DNA from: Hyphomonas chukchiensis
GTDB taxonomy: Bacteria; Pseudomonadota; Alphaproteobacteria; Caulobacterales; Hyphomonadaceae
DNA length: 64,000 bases
Direction: 5' to 3'
NCBI RefSeq assembly: GCF_000682695.1
Contig: NZ_AWFG01000010.1
Coordinates: 1 to 64,000 of the forward strand
The position numbers and the translations under genes were made by a program. Shown here one piece after another: positions 41,376 to 48,736 of the stretch; the first letter of the stretch is position 1; each line of letters begins with the position of its first letter. The notes beneath the pieces are model-generated. The model was not told the origin of the DNA and ran no database searches. It saw only the letters and a program-made list of their open reading frames with translations.

Positions 41376-42227
41376 ATGCGGATATGGATCTGTCTGGCGG
41401 CCGTCATGGCCTTTTGGCTCGCGCCCGTGCCCTCCGCGCAGGCGGAAACCTATCTCGATGTGCCCTATGCAAGCCTGCCGGGCGTCGATCCCGAAAGCCT
41501 CAGTCTCGACATTTATACGCCGGAAGGGGCGAAGGATGCGCCGGTCCTGGTGATGGTGCATGGGGGCGGATGGCGACGTGGCAGCAAGACCAATGCGGTC
41601 GGCGACAGCCATGTGCCCTATTTCACCGGGCAGGGATTTGTCTACGTCTCGATCAATTACCGGCTGGCGCCGGATGACCCTTTCCCGGCCTTCATGGAAG
41701 ATGCCGCTGCAGCGGTCGCCTTCGTGCACCGCGAGATTGGACGCTATGGCGGCGACCCGGACAATATTTTCCTGATGGGGCATTCGGCGGGGGCGCATAT
41801 TGCGGCGCTGCTGTCGGTGGATGGGCAATACCTTGCGGCGCAGGGCCTGACGCCGGCGGTGCTGAAGGGCACCGTGCTGCTGGATGGGGCGGCCTATGAC
41901 ATTCCGGACCTTGCCCGCTTTGGCGGACGGCGCCTGCCTCGGCTTTACCGCCAGCCCTTTGGCGACGACCCGGCCGTGTGGCGGGCAGCATCGCCGACGC
42001 TGCAGGTGAAGGCCGGAACACCGACGCCGCCCATGCTGATCTTCCATGTCGACCGGCCCGGCGCTGGCGAGGCCTCGAACGCGCTGGCAGATGCGCTGCG
42101 CGGCGCGGGCCATTCAGCACGCGTGGTGGAGGCGGCGGACCGCTCGCACCGTACGCTCAATCGCAGCCTTGGCGAGGCTGACGATGCCTACGCCCCGATG
42201 ATCGCGGAATTCATCCGGCAGGAATAG
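41376..42227 (+). CDS. Secreted alpha/beta hydrolase (esterase, BD-FAE-like)
   Basis: A 283-residue protein with a signal peptide (MRIWICLAAVMAFWLAPVPSAQA). The oxyanion hole motif is VMVHGGGWRRGS; the nucleophile Ser is in FLMGHSAGAHIAALL. The Asp is probably in FHVDRPGAGEASN and the His in DRSHRTLNRSLG. The layout matches carboxylesterases of the arylformamidase/BD-FAE type. It should act in the periplasm or outside the cell on small esters; the substrate is unknown. Confidence 0.9.
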   Translation: MRIWICLAAVMAFWLAPVPSAQAETYLDVPYASLPGVDPESLSLDIYTPEGAKDAPVLVMVHGGGWRRGSKTNAVGDSHVPYFTGQGFVYVSINYRLAPDDPFPAFMEDAAAAVAFVHREIGRYGGDPDNIFLMGHSAGAHIAALLSVDGQYLAAQGLTPAVLKGTVLLDGAAYDIPDLARFGGRRLPRLYRQPFGDDPAVWRAASPTLQVKAGTPTPPMLIFHVDRPGAGEASNALADALRGAGHSARVVEAADRSHRTLNRSLGEADDAYAPMIAEFIRQE

Positions 42228-42231
42228 CGCT

Positions 42232-42579
42232 TCAGCGCGCGTGGCGCGGACGGGGCGACGCGGGCGGTGGCGGGAGGATGGAACGCGCCGCGGTCGGACC
42301 CACGGCGTTTATGCCAGCGCCGATGGCTGGCATCGTCGGCATGTCGAGTGGGACGACCTCCGTTTCGGACTCCAGCCGGTGCTCGGCGCGTATTGCGCGG
42401 CGATAGACCACGAAAGCCAGAACGGCGAGGCCGACAACCGAGATGGCCAGCGCGATGTTCACGATTGTCTGAGGGGTGTGGAGTTCCGCGAGGAGGGTCC
42501 AGACGGCGGTGAGGTCGACTATGGCCGTGATCTCCATGATGAGGAGCGTCATGACCAGGGCTTTCAGGAAGCGGCCCAT
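42232..42579 (-). CDS. Small two-helix membrane protein of unknown function
   Basis: A 115-residue protein with two membrane segments (LKALVMTLLIMEITAIVDLTAVWTLL and TIVNIALAISVVGLAVLAFVVY) and a cytoplasmic tail rich in Pro and Arg. No family is recognised. The ATG at 42579 is chosen because the longer frame begins with TTG. It converges with the esterase gene, four bases apart. Confidence 0.65.
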   Translation of the reverse strand: MGRFLKALVMTLLIMEITAIVDLTAVWTLLAELHTPQTIVNIALAISVVGLAVLAFVVYRRAIRAEHRLESETEVVPLDMPTMPAIGAGINAVGPTAARSILPPPPASPRPRHAR

Positions 42580-42673
42580 GAGATGTGTTGTCCATGAAAA
42601 CACCAGCAAGCGCTGGCACAGATGACATTATCTGCTTCTGCCGAATGGCCCGCAAGATGGATTTCTCAGATGC

Positions 42674-43366
42674 CTAGTGAATCGCCGCGCAGGCCGCCGG
42701 GACATGCGCGCCGAGCATGGGGAGGCCCTCGGTGCAAAGCTCAAGCCCGCCCTGCCACATCATGTGCAGCGCGACATAGACGATGATGCCAAGGCCGACA
42801 AAGGCGATCCAGCGATGCTTGCCGAGTATGCGCGCGATGAATGATGAGGCGAGCCCCATCAGCAGGATCGACAGCGTGAGGCCGAAGACCAGCACCCAGG
42901 GGTGTTCGCGCGCGGCACCGGCGACGCCAAGCACATTGTCGAGCGACATGGACACGTCGGCGAGAATGATCTGCATGACGGCGGCGCGCAGGGACTTGGC
43001 AGGCTTTTGCCCGGCAATGGTGCCATCGCCGTCAAGGTCTTGCCCCGCAAGGGCTTCGGCCGCGTCATGGGCGGCGTGTTCCTGCAGCTCGCGCCACATC
43101 TTCCACGCGACCCAGAGGAGCAGGACACCGCCGGCAAAGAGGAGGCCAACGATCAGCAGCAGCTCGGCCGCGATCAGCGCGAACAGGATGCGCAGCACGG
43201 TGGCGGCGATGATGCCGATGAGGATGGCCTTGGCGCGCTGGTGCTTTGGCAGGCCAGCTGCCGCCATGCCGATGACCACGGCATTGTCGCCCGCCAGGAC
43301 GAGGTCAATTGCGATAACGGCGAAGAACGCCTGAATGAGTTCCGGCGTCAGGAAATCTGGCGTCAT
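42674..43366 (-). CDS. TerC/YjbE-family membrane protein
   Basis: A 230-residue inner-membrane protein of the TerC family. The paired acidic motifs are IDLVLAGDNAVVIGMAAAGLP in the first helix and ILADVSMSLDNVLGVAGAAREHP in the second half, which form the proposed metal site. A hydrophilic loop (AAHDAAEALAGQDLDGDGTIAGQKP) joins the halves. TerC proteins are linked to manganese export and metal loading of exoenzymes. No manganese riboswitch was found upstream. Confidence 0.92.
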   Translation of the reverse strand: MTPDFLTPELIQAFFAVIAIDLVLAGDNAVVIGMAAAGLPKHQRAKAILIGIIAATVLRILFALIAAELLLIVGLLFAGGVLLLWVAWKMWRELQEHAAHDAAEALAGQDLDGDGTIAGQKPAKSLRAAVMQIILADVSMSLDNVLGVAGAAREHPWVLVFGLTLSILLMGLASSFIARILGKHRWIAFVGLGIIVYVALHMMWQGGLELCTEGLPMLGAHVPAACAAIH

Positions 43367-43557
43367 GGGGGACCCTTATCCCCGGAACGGGCCGGAGGAT
43401 TGCTGCACCTTCAATATGGGAGGCGTCGCGCGGCGGGGCAATGGCACAGGTTCAGGCGCAGGTGTGGAGAATGCAGTTCGTGCAGGGGCAGCATGTATCG
43501 GAATGCGGGCGCGCGTCGGCAGGCGTAAACCCCATCCATGCCAATATGGAGACGGAC

Positions 43558-44067
43558 ATGAAAGACCTTGAGAGACTGGTTTACGGATTTGGCGACACAC
43601 CGCACGGGCGGATCGTGGTGGCCCGGAGTGAGAGCGGCATCCGCGCGGTGCTGTTCGGCGCGGATAATGCGGCGCTGGCGGAAGACTTGGCGGCGCGCTT
43701 CCCGGACGCCGACCTTGTGCCGGCCGGGATGGGGATGGACCGGGCGATTGCGCAGGTCGTTGATGTCATGCTGGGCGAGGCGCCGGTGGGCGAGTTGGTG
43801 CTGGACCTTAAGGGCACCGCGTTTCAGCTGGCGGTGTGGGATGCCCTGCGCGCGATACAACCCGGCGACACGGCCTCCTACGCGGAAGTGGCGGCGGCCA
43901 TCGGCAAGCCGGGCGCGGTGCGAGCGGTTGCGGCCGCCTGTGCAGCCAATCCGGTGGCGGTGATTGTGCCGTGCCACCGCGTGGTGCGGAGCGATGGGAG
44001 CCTGAGCGGCTATCGCTGGGGCGTCGAGCGCAAGCGGGCGCTGCTTGCCTGGGAGACGGCTGCGTGA
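43558..44067 (+). CDS. ogt: Methylated-DNA-protein-cysteine methyltransferase (Ogt/Ada C-terminal type)
   Basis: A 169-residue suicide repair protein that takes methyl groups from O6-methylguanine. The active-site IVPCHRVVRSDGSLSGYRWGVERKRALL is intact. A DNA-binding FQLAVWDALRAIQPGDTASYAEVAAAIGKPGAVRAV precedes it. No Ada N-terminal methyl-phosphotriester domain is present. The ATG at 43558 follows GGAGA and fits family length. Its TGA overlaps the GTG of the next gene, opening an alkylation-repair operon. Confidence 0.95.
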   Translation: MKDLERLVYGFGDTPHGRIVVARSESGIRAVLFGADNAALAEDLAARFPDADLVPAGMGMDRAIAQVVDVMLGEAPVGELVLDLKGTAFQLAVWDALRAIQPGDTASYAEVAAAIGKPGAVRAVAAACAANPVAVIVPCHRVVRSDGSLSGYRWGVERKRALLAWETAA

Positions 44068-44756
44068 ATGTTGCGGCGATTGACTGGACCTCTGTTGAGG
44101 CAGGGCTGGATGCGACCGGCTTTGCCTCGCTGGGCGTATTGATCGAGGCGGATGCGCGGGCGGGCCTGATCGGTGCCTATGGTGAGAGCGACCTCTACCG
44201 GAGCCATGTGCATATGGCGCGGCACGGGTTTGGGCGGGGCGAGTACAAGTATTTCCGCTATCCCCTGCCCGGCCCGATCGCAGCGCTGCGCGAGGCGCTC
44301 TATCCCGCCTGCGCAGACATCGCCAATCGCTGGGCCGAGCGGATGCGGACGGAGATGCGCTACCCACCAGATCATGCTGAGTTTATCGCGACATGCCATG
44401 CAGCGGGACAGACGCGGCCGACGCCGCTGATGCTCTCCTATAAGTCCGGGGACTATAATTGCCTGCATCAGGACCTGTATGGCGGGATCGTTTTTCCGCT
44501 CCAGGTCGTTATCCTGTTGAGTGAAGCAGATGATTTTGACGGCGGTGAATTCGTGATGACCGAGCAGAGACCGAGGATGCAGTCGCGGCCGCACGTGGTG
44601 CCGCTGCGCGCTGGCGAAGCGGTCGTGTTTGCGGTCAACGAACGGCCCGTGAAAGGCGCGCGCGGCGAGTACCGCGTGAAGATGCGGCACGGTGTCAGCA
44701 CGCTGACGCGGGGCGCGCGGTTTGCGACGGGCATTATCTTCCATGAGGCGACGTGA
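44064..44756 (+). CDS. 2OG-Fe(II) dioxygenase in the alkylation-repair operon
   Basis: A 230-residue double-stranded beta-helix dioxygenase. The iron motif H-x-D lies in NCLHQDLYGGIVFPLQVVILLSE, the distal His in MRHGVST, and a 2OG-binding Arg is probable in SRPHVVPLRAGEAVVF or RTARF-like sequence at the C terminus. It resembles prolyl-hydroxylase-like or PKHD-type enzymes rather than AlkB. The GTG at 44064 overlaps the ogt stop, and its own stop overlaps the alkB start. The operon position suggests a DNA or RNA repair or protein-modification role in alkylation stress; this is inference. Confidence 0.85.
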   Translation: MNVAAIDWTSVEAGLDATGFASLGVLIEADARAGLIGAYGESDLYRSHVHMARHGFGRGEYKYFRYPLPGPIAALREALYPACADIANRWAERMRTEMRYPPDHAEFIATCHAAGQTRPTPLMLSYKSGDYNCLHQDLYGGIVFPLQVVILLSEADDFDGGEFVMTEQRPRMQSRPHVVPLRAGEAVVFAVNERPVKGARGEYRVKMRHGVSTLTRGARFATGIIFHEAT

Positions 44757-45391
44757 TGGCTGACCTGTTGAGCGATCTGAGGCCGGGCGAGGCGTGGCAT
44801 GGCGAGGGCGTGCTGCACCTGCCGGGCTTTGCCGATGCGGCGGCGATGTGGGCCGCGCTGCAGCCTGTGCTGGCGGCGGCGCCGTTCCGCCACCTCGTGA
44901 CGCCGGGGGGCAAGACCATGTCGGTGTCGATGACGAATTGCGGACGGGTCGGCTGGGTGTCTGACAGGGCGGGTTATCGTTATCAGGCGGTTGACCCGCT
45001 GAGCGGGCGGCCCTGGCCGGACATGCCGGAGGCTTTGCGCGCTGTCGCGGTGCGGGCGGCGACGGCGTTCGGAGCGGCAGGTTTTGACCCGGATGCCTGC
45101 CTGATCAATTGCTATGAGGTGGGCGCGCGCCTCACGCCACATCAGGACCGGGACGAGCAGGACCTTGGCGAGCCGGTCGTGTCCGTATCGCTCGGCCTGC
45201 CGGGGCGATTCGTGATTGGCGGGACGGAACGGTCAGGGCCGAAGCAGACAGTGCTGCTGGAGCATGGCGATACGCTCGTATTCGGGCGCAGTGCGCGCCT
45301 TGCCTATCATGGCGTGCTGCCGGTGAAGGCCGGTGATCACCCGATGATGGGCGCAAGGCGCATCAGCCTGACGTTTCGCAAGGCGGGGTGA
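44756..45391 (+). CDS. alkB: Alpha-ketoglutarate-dependent DNA dealkylase AlkB
   Basis: A 211-residue iron/2-oxoglutarate enzyme that oxidatively removes methyl groups from 1-methyladenine and 3-methylcytosine. The nucleotide-recognition lid is around GGKTMSVSMTNCGRVGWVSDRAGYRY. The iron motif is PHQDRDE and the distal His is in LAYHGVLPV. The 2OG-binding Arg pair is in RRISLTFRKAG, matching the family C terminus. The ATG at 44756 is the second of GTG-ATG and overlaps the upstream stop (TGATG). It is the last gene of the operon. Confidence 0.95.
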   Translation: MADLLSDLRPGEAWHGEGVLHLPGFADAAAMWAALQPVLAAAPFRHLVTPGGKTMSVSMTNCGRVGWVSDRAGYRYQAVDPLSGRPWPDMPEALRAVAVRAATAFGAAGFDPDACLINCYEVGARLTPHQDRDEQDLGEPVVSVSLGLPGRFVIGGTERSGPKQTVLLEHGDTLVFGRSARLAYHGVLPVKAGDHPMMGARRISLTFRKAG

Positions 45392-45449
45392 TTGCCTCGA
45401 CAAAGCCCCTGCCCGCGTGTCACGCTGCAAAAAAACGAGGGAGAAGACG

Positions 45450-46490
45450 ATGCAAGTTGCCGCCTATGCCGCCAAGAGCCCGGAATCGCCGGTTGAGCCA
45501 CTCGAGATCACCCGGCGCGACCTGCAGCCGAATGATGTGCTGATCGACATTACCTGGTGCGGGGTGTGCCACAGCGACATTCATACGGCACGCAATGAAT
45601 GGGGCCGGACGAAGTATCCCATCGTGCCCGGACACGAGATTATCGGAAAGGTCAGCGCGGTTGGCGCGGATGTGACCAAGCACAAGGTGGGCGACACGGT
45701 TGGCGTGGGCTGCCTTGTCGATGCCTGCCTCTCGTGTGGCGCCTGTCATGATGGCGACGAGCAATATTGCGAGAAAGGTTCGGTCGGCACATATGGCGGC
45801 ACCGAGCCGGTGATCGGCGGCGTGACGCAGGGCGGCTACTCGAAACAGATCCTCGTGCGCGACGAATTCGTGCTGAAGGTTTCAGACAAGCTCAATCCGG
45901 CGGAAGTGGCGCCCCTGCTGTGCGCAGGCATCACCAGCTGGTCGCCACTGAAACACTGGAACGTCAAAAAAGGCGACAAGGTCGGCGTGATCGGGCTGGG
46001 CGGGCTTGGCCATATGGGCGTGAAGTTTGCCGTGGCGATGGGCTGCGAAGTGGTGATGATCACGACGTCGGAAGAGAAAGGCGCCGATGCCAAGCGGCTG
46101 GGCGCGCATGATGTTCTGGTGTCGACCGACCGGGAGGCGATGAAGGCGCAGCGGGGCAGTTTCGACTTCCTGCTGAACACCGTGCCGGTGAAGCACGACC
46201 TGAACCCCTACCTGATGCTGCTGGCGCGCAATGGCACGATGGTGATTGTCGGTGCGATCGAACCGCTGGAGCCGATGCATGGCGGCCTGCTGCTGAGCGG
46301 GCGCAAGCGCGTGGCGGGATCAGGCATTGGCGGCATCGCGGAGACGCAGGAGATGCTGGACTTCTGCGCCGAGCATGGCGTGACCAGCGACGTGGAAGTG
46401 ATCGCGATGAAGGATATCAACGCCGCCTATGACCGCGTGGTCAAAGGCGACGTGAAATACCGGTTCGTGATCGATATGGCGACGCTCTAG
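45450..46490 (+). CDS. Zinc-dependent NAD(P) alcohol dehydrogenase (YahK/CAD-like)
   Basis: A 346-residue medium-chain dehydrogenase/reductase. The catalytic zinc site is WCGVCHSDIHTARNEWG with GHEIIG; the structural zinc site is the four-Cys loop CLVDACLSCGACHDGDEQYC; the nucleotide fold is GVIGLGGLGHMGVKFA. It belongs to the cinnamyl-alcohol/aldehyde reductase group that includes YahK, which reduce broad aldehydes with NADPH. GAGGGAGAAG precedes the ATG at 45450. It ends in a CTAG overlap with the LpxR-like gene. Confidence 0.94.
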   Translation: MQVAAYAAKSPESPVEPLEITRRDLQPNDVLIDITWCGVCHSDIHTARNEWGRTKYPIVPGHEIIGKVSAVGADVTKHKVGDTVGVGCLVDACLSCGACHDGDEQYCEKGSVGTYGGTEPVIGGVTQGGYSKQILVRDEFVLKVSDKLNPAEVAPLLCAGITSWSPLKHWNVKKGDKVGVIGLGGLGHMGVKFAVAMGCEVVMITTSEEKGADAKRLGAHDVLVSTDREAMKAQRGSFDFLLNTVPVKHDLNPYLMLLARNGTMVIVGAIEPLEPMHGGLLLSGRKRVAGSGIGGIAETQEMLDFCAEHGVTSDVEVIAMKDINAAYDRVVKGDVKYRFVIDMATL

Positions 46491-47500
46491 CGGGCGACCG
46501 AGATGGAGAAGGCGCCAAAGCGCTGCGGCGTGATCTGGGCGTCGAATTCCTCGGTGCGGTTCACATAGGTGAAGGCGAACTGGACTTCGCGATAGTGTAT
46601 TGCGAGGCCGGCCTGCAGGTCGCCGACATAGGTCTTGCGATCATCGACGCGGGGGCTGTCGCGCCAGAGGTTGCCATCGAGGAACATGTCGCGGCCGACG
46701 GCGCGGCCAGCGACGCCCATGAAGAAATAGCCGCCCATCGGATTCTCGTCGGTGCCGGGGATGAATTCGCCCGCGCCTGACAGGGCGGGACGGATGCGCG
46801 GCGGGCCGAAACTGGAATCGAGATCCCAGCCGATCCGCGCGGTCAGGCCGGAGGAGGCATAGGTGCGCACATTGCCGAGCGCACCGCCAAGGTCGAAGCC
46901 GAGATCGGTCTCGACGCCGAGCGGCAGCGTTGGCCCCGGAAGGCGGTAAAGGCGCTGGGCGATGATCTCGACGCCGGGCTCATCCTTCAGCTGGCTGGTC
47001 CAGCCCTGTGCCTCGGCAACGCCGATGATCCGGTGGAAATTGTTCTGGACGAACTCGCCGCCGGCCGAGGGACCGACAATGCCGAGATTGACCTGCAGCG
47101 TGTCCTGCGTGTTGCCATTCGTGCCGACAATCGTGCCTGAAGCATAGAGCCAGCCGGCATAGGGCCGGTCTGTCGGGTCGGGCACGGCCAGCGTCTTGTC
47201 CTCGGGCGTGAAGATGACGTGGCTGAGGGCAAAGCCCTGGCGCAGCTCCTGGCGCTTCAGATCAAGGAAGGGAATGCGGTCGGCAACCCATTCGAGCGCC
47301 GGAAAGATCTCGTCGGCACCGGATACGCGTTCGATGCGCAAACCGTTGGAATAGTTGCGATCGGTGCCGCCGCCGAACTTGTCATTCTCGACGGTGAGCG
47401 AGACCACAGCGGGCTTCTTCACCTCCTGGGCATGAGCCAGAGGCGCAACAAAAAGGGCCGCGACAAGCGCGACCCGTGAACATGTGTGGGTCAACTTCAT
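46487..47500 (-). CDS. LpxR-family lipid A deacylase (DUF2219)
   Basis: A 337-residue outer-membrane beta-barrel with a signal peptide cleaved after LAHA. The family signature is SLTVENDKFGGGTDRNYSNGLRIE, containing the Asn-Asp pair and Thr/Tyr positions of LpxR active sites. RPYAGWLYASG and GIVGPSAGGEFVQNNFHRIIG follow. It should remove the 3'-acyloxyacyl chain of lipid A, or a related ester, in the outer leaflet. It lies 17 bases downstream of a lipoprotein that resembles its C-terminal half. Confidence 0.88.
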   Translation of the reverse strand: MKLTHTCSRVALVAALFVAPLAHAQEVKKPAVVSLTVENDKFGGGTDRNYSNGLRIERVSGADEIFPALEWVADRIPFLDLKRQELRQGFALSHVIFTPEDKTLAVPDPTDRPYAGWLYASGTIVGTNGNTQDTLQVNLGIVGPSAGGEFVQNNFHRIIGVAEAQGWTSQLKDEPGVEIIAQRLYRLPGPTLPLGVETDLGFDLGGALGNVRTYASSGLTARIGWDLDSSFGPPRIRPALSGAGEFIPGTDENPMGGYFFMGVAGRAVGRDMFLDGNLWRDSPRVDDRKTYVGDLQAGLAIHYREVQFAFTYVNRTEEFDAQITPQRFGAFSISVAR

Positions 47501-47517
47501 GACCGGTGAAATAGCAC

Positions 47518-48384
47518 CTATCGGCGCATCGTGAAACTTACACCTGCGAAATCTTCAGTGTTGCTGAAGCTGCCATTGCGATCGGAATATTTCACTTCGC
47601 GGCGGATATAGCTGAGCGAAAGCTCGCCCCCTGCCCGCTGGATCGATACGCCGGCCTGCATGTCGCCCACAGTGATCTGGTCTGTCAGGGACATGTCGTT
47701 GAGATTGGGCGCGAAACTGGTCTTGCCGGCATCCCAGACGAGGGCTTCACCATCGGCCCCGGCGAAGATGTACCATCCCTGTGGCTGGCCGTTCTTGTCG
47801 AGGATGTTGAGGTCCCGACCGATCCGGACTTCACCACCGACGCGCTGGCTGAGCAGTTCGCCATCGTCGCGCACGGCAATACGCGGGGCCACGCCCACGT
47901 CGAACTTGAGGCCTGTGACCGCGCTCGGCGCCGCGAAAGCGACTTCGGCGGCAATGTCTTTTTCAATCTGGGTTGGCGCGCCCATGCGAAGCTTGCTGCG
48001 CTCGGCCGCGAGGGCGACCAGCGCAGGGCTGCCTGTCCACGAAAGTTCCGGCAGGTCCGACGGGACAATGCCCGAAATCGAACCGAAGCTGGCGGCCGTC
48101 TGATTATTGAAATCTGCCACCGGGGCTGGCAGCGCGCCGAGGACTGTGCCCGAAAAATGCGCAGGCGCGCCATCGACGACATGAACCGACACATCTGCGG
48201 CCGGATCGGCTTGAATATTCTGGGTTCCAAGCGCCGAAGGCACCGCCATGCTCATGCCAAGGCTTGGCGGCACGACCGGTTCGCTCCGGACAAAATCATG
48301 CGGAGATGTAGACACACAGCCCTGGCAGGCCATCGTCATGACTGTTGATGCTATTGCGAATACCATACGCCTGACACCCTTCAT
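47518..48384 (-). CDS. Lipoprotein related to the LpxR C-terminal barrel half
   Basis: A 288-residue exported protein. The signal ends in a Cys-containing lipobox-like QGC (VMTMACQGCVSTSPH). The N-terminal part is low in structure (DPAADVSVHVVDGAPAHF). The C-terminal half shows DLNILDKNGQPQGWYIFAGADGEALVWD and TVGDMQAGVSIQRAGGELSLSYIRREVKYSD. These resemble the YFFMGVAGRAVGRDMFLDG and VGDLQAGLAIHYREVQFAFTYVNRTEEF parts of the LpxR-like protein, while the catalytic N-terminal motif is absent. It could be a non-catalytic partner or a diverged paralogue. GAGGATT precedes the ATG. Confidence 0.7.
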   Translation of the reverse strand: MKGVRRMVFAIASTVMTMACQGCVSTSPHDFVRSEPVVPPSLGMSMAVPSALGTQNIQADPAADVSVHVVDGAPAHFSGTVLGALPAPVADFNNQTAASFGSISGIVPSDLPELSWTGSPALVALAAERSKLRMGAPTQIEKDIAAEVAFAAPSAVTGLKFDVGVAPRIAVRDDGELLSQRVGGEVRIGRDLNILDKNGQPQGWYIFAGADGEALVWDAGKTSFAPNLNDMSLTDQITVGDMQAGVSIQRAGGELSLSYIRREVKYSDRNGSFSNTEDFAGVSFTMRR

Positions 48385-48671
48385 GGCTAATCCTCGTACG
48401 CTTGCGCTTGTAGAGAATTACACCTCACCTGACTTAATGTAGCATAAAGGACACAGGACCCCCAAATGCCTTTCGCCCGTAAAAGATTAATTCTGTCCGA
48501 TTGTACGCCTTCCTGCAGTTACGGTTCCACAACCCGCAATCTTTTCGTTTTTTCCCGCAAGAACCGCGCCATTTGGCCGGTTTATCTTCTTAATGCGTGT
48601 GAATTTTTGTGCGAATTGTGGCAACCTGGGAAGCAACTGCACGCATTTCAGCCAGCCAGACCGTCAACCGG
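48385..48671. other. Intergenic region without a convincing gene
   Basis: This AT-richer stretch holds the promoter of the lipoprotein-LpxR operon. A short frame at 48466-48717 has no ribosome binding site and no recognised motif. I see no RNA gene here. Confidence 0.5.
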
Positions 48672-48708
48672 AAAGCGAAAGGCGACCAGCCCGATTGGAC
48701 TGACCGCC
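48672..48708 (-). terminator. Intrinsic terminator after nrdA
   Basis: On the minus strand GGCGGTCAG pairs with CTGGTCGCC (two G:U pairs) around a ten-base loop and is followed by TTTCGCTTT. It lies 29 bases after the nrdA stop codon. Confidence 0.65.
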
Positions 48709-48736
48709 TTGCTGTGAGTGAATTGTATGGCCCGGC

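Noticed and set aside
43367-43480. yybP-ykoY manganese riboswitch upstream of the TerC gene
   Set aside because: The conserved loops of that element are absent, and the leader is short.
48466-48717. 83-codon plus-strand frame between the lipoprotein gene and nrdA
   Set aside because: It has poor codon use, no ribosome binding site, and overlaps the nrdA terminator.
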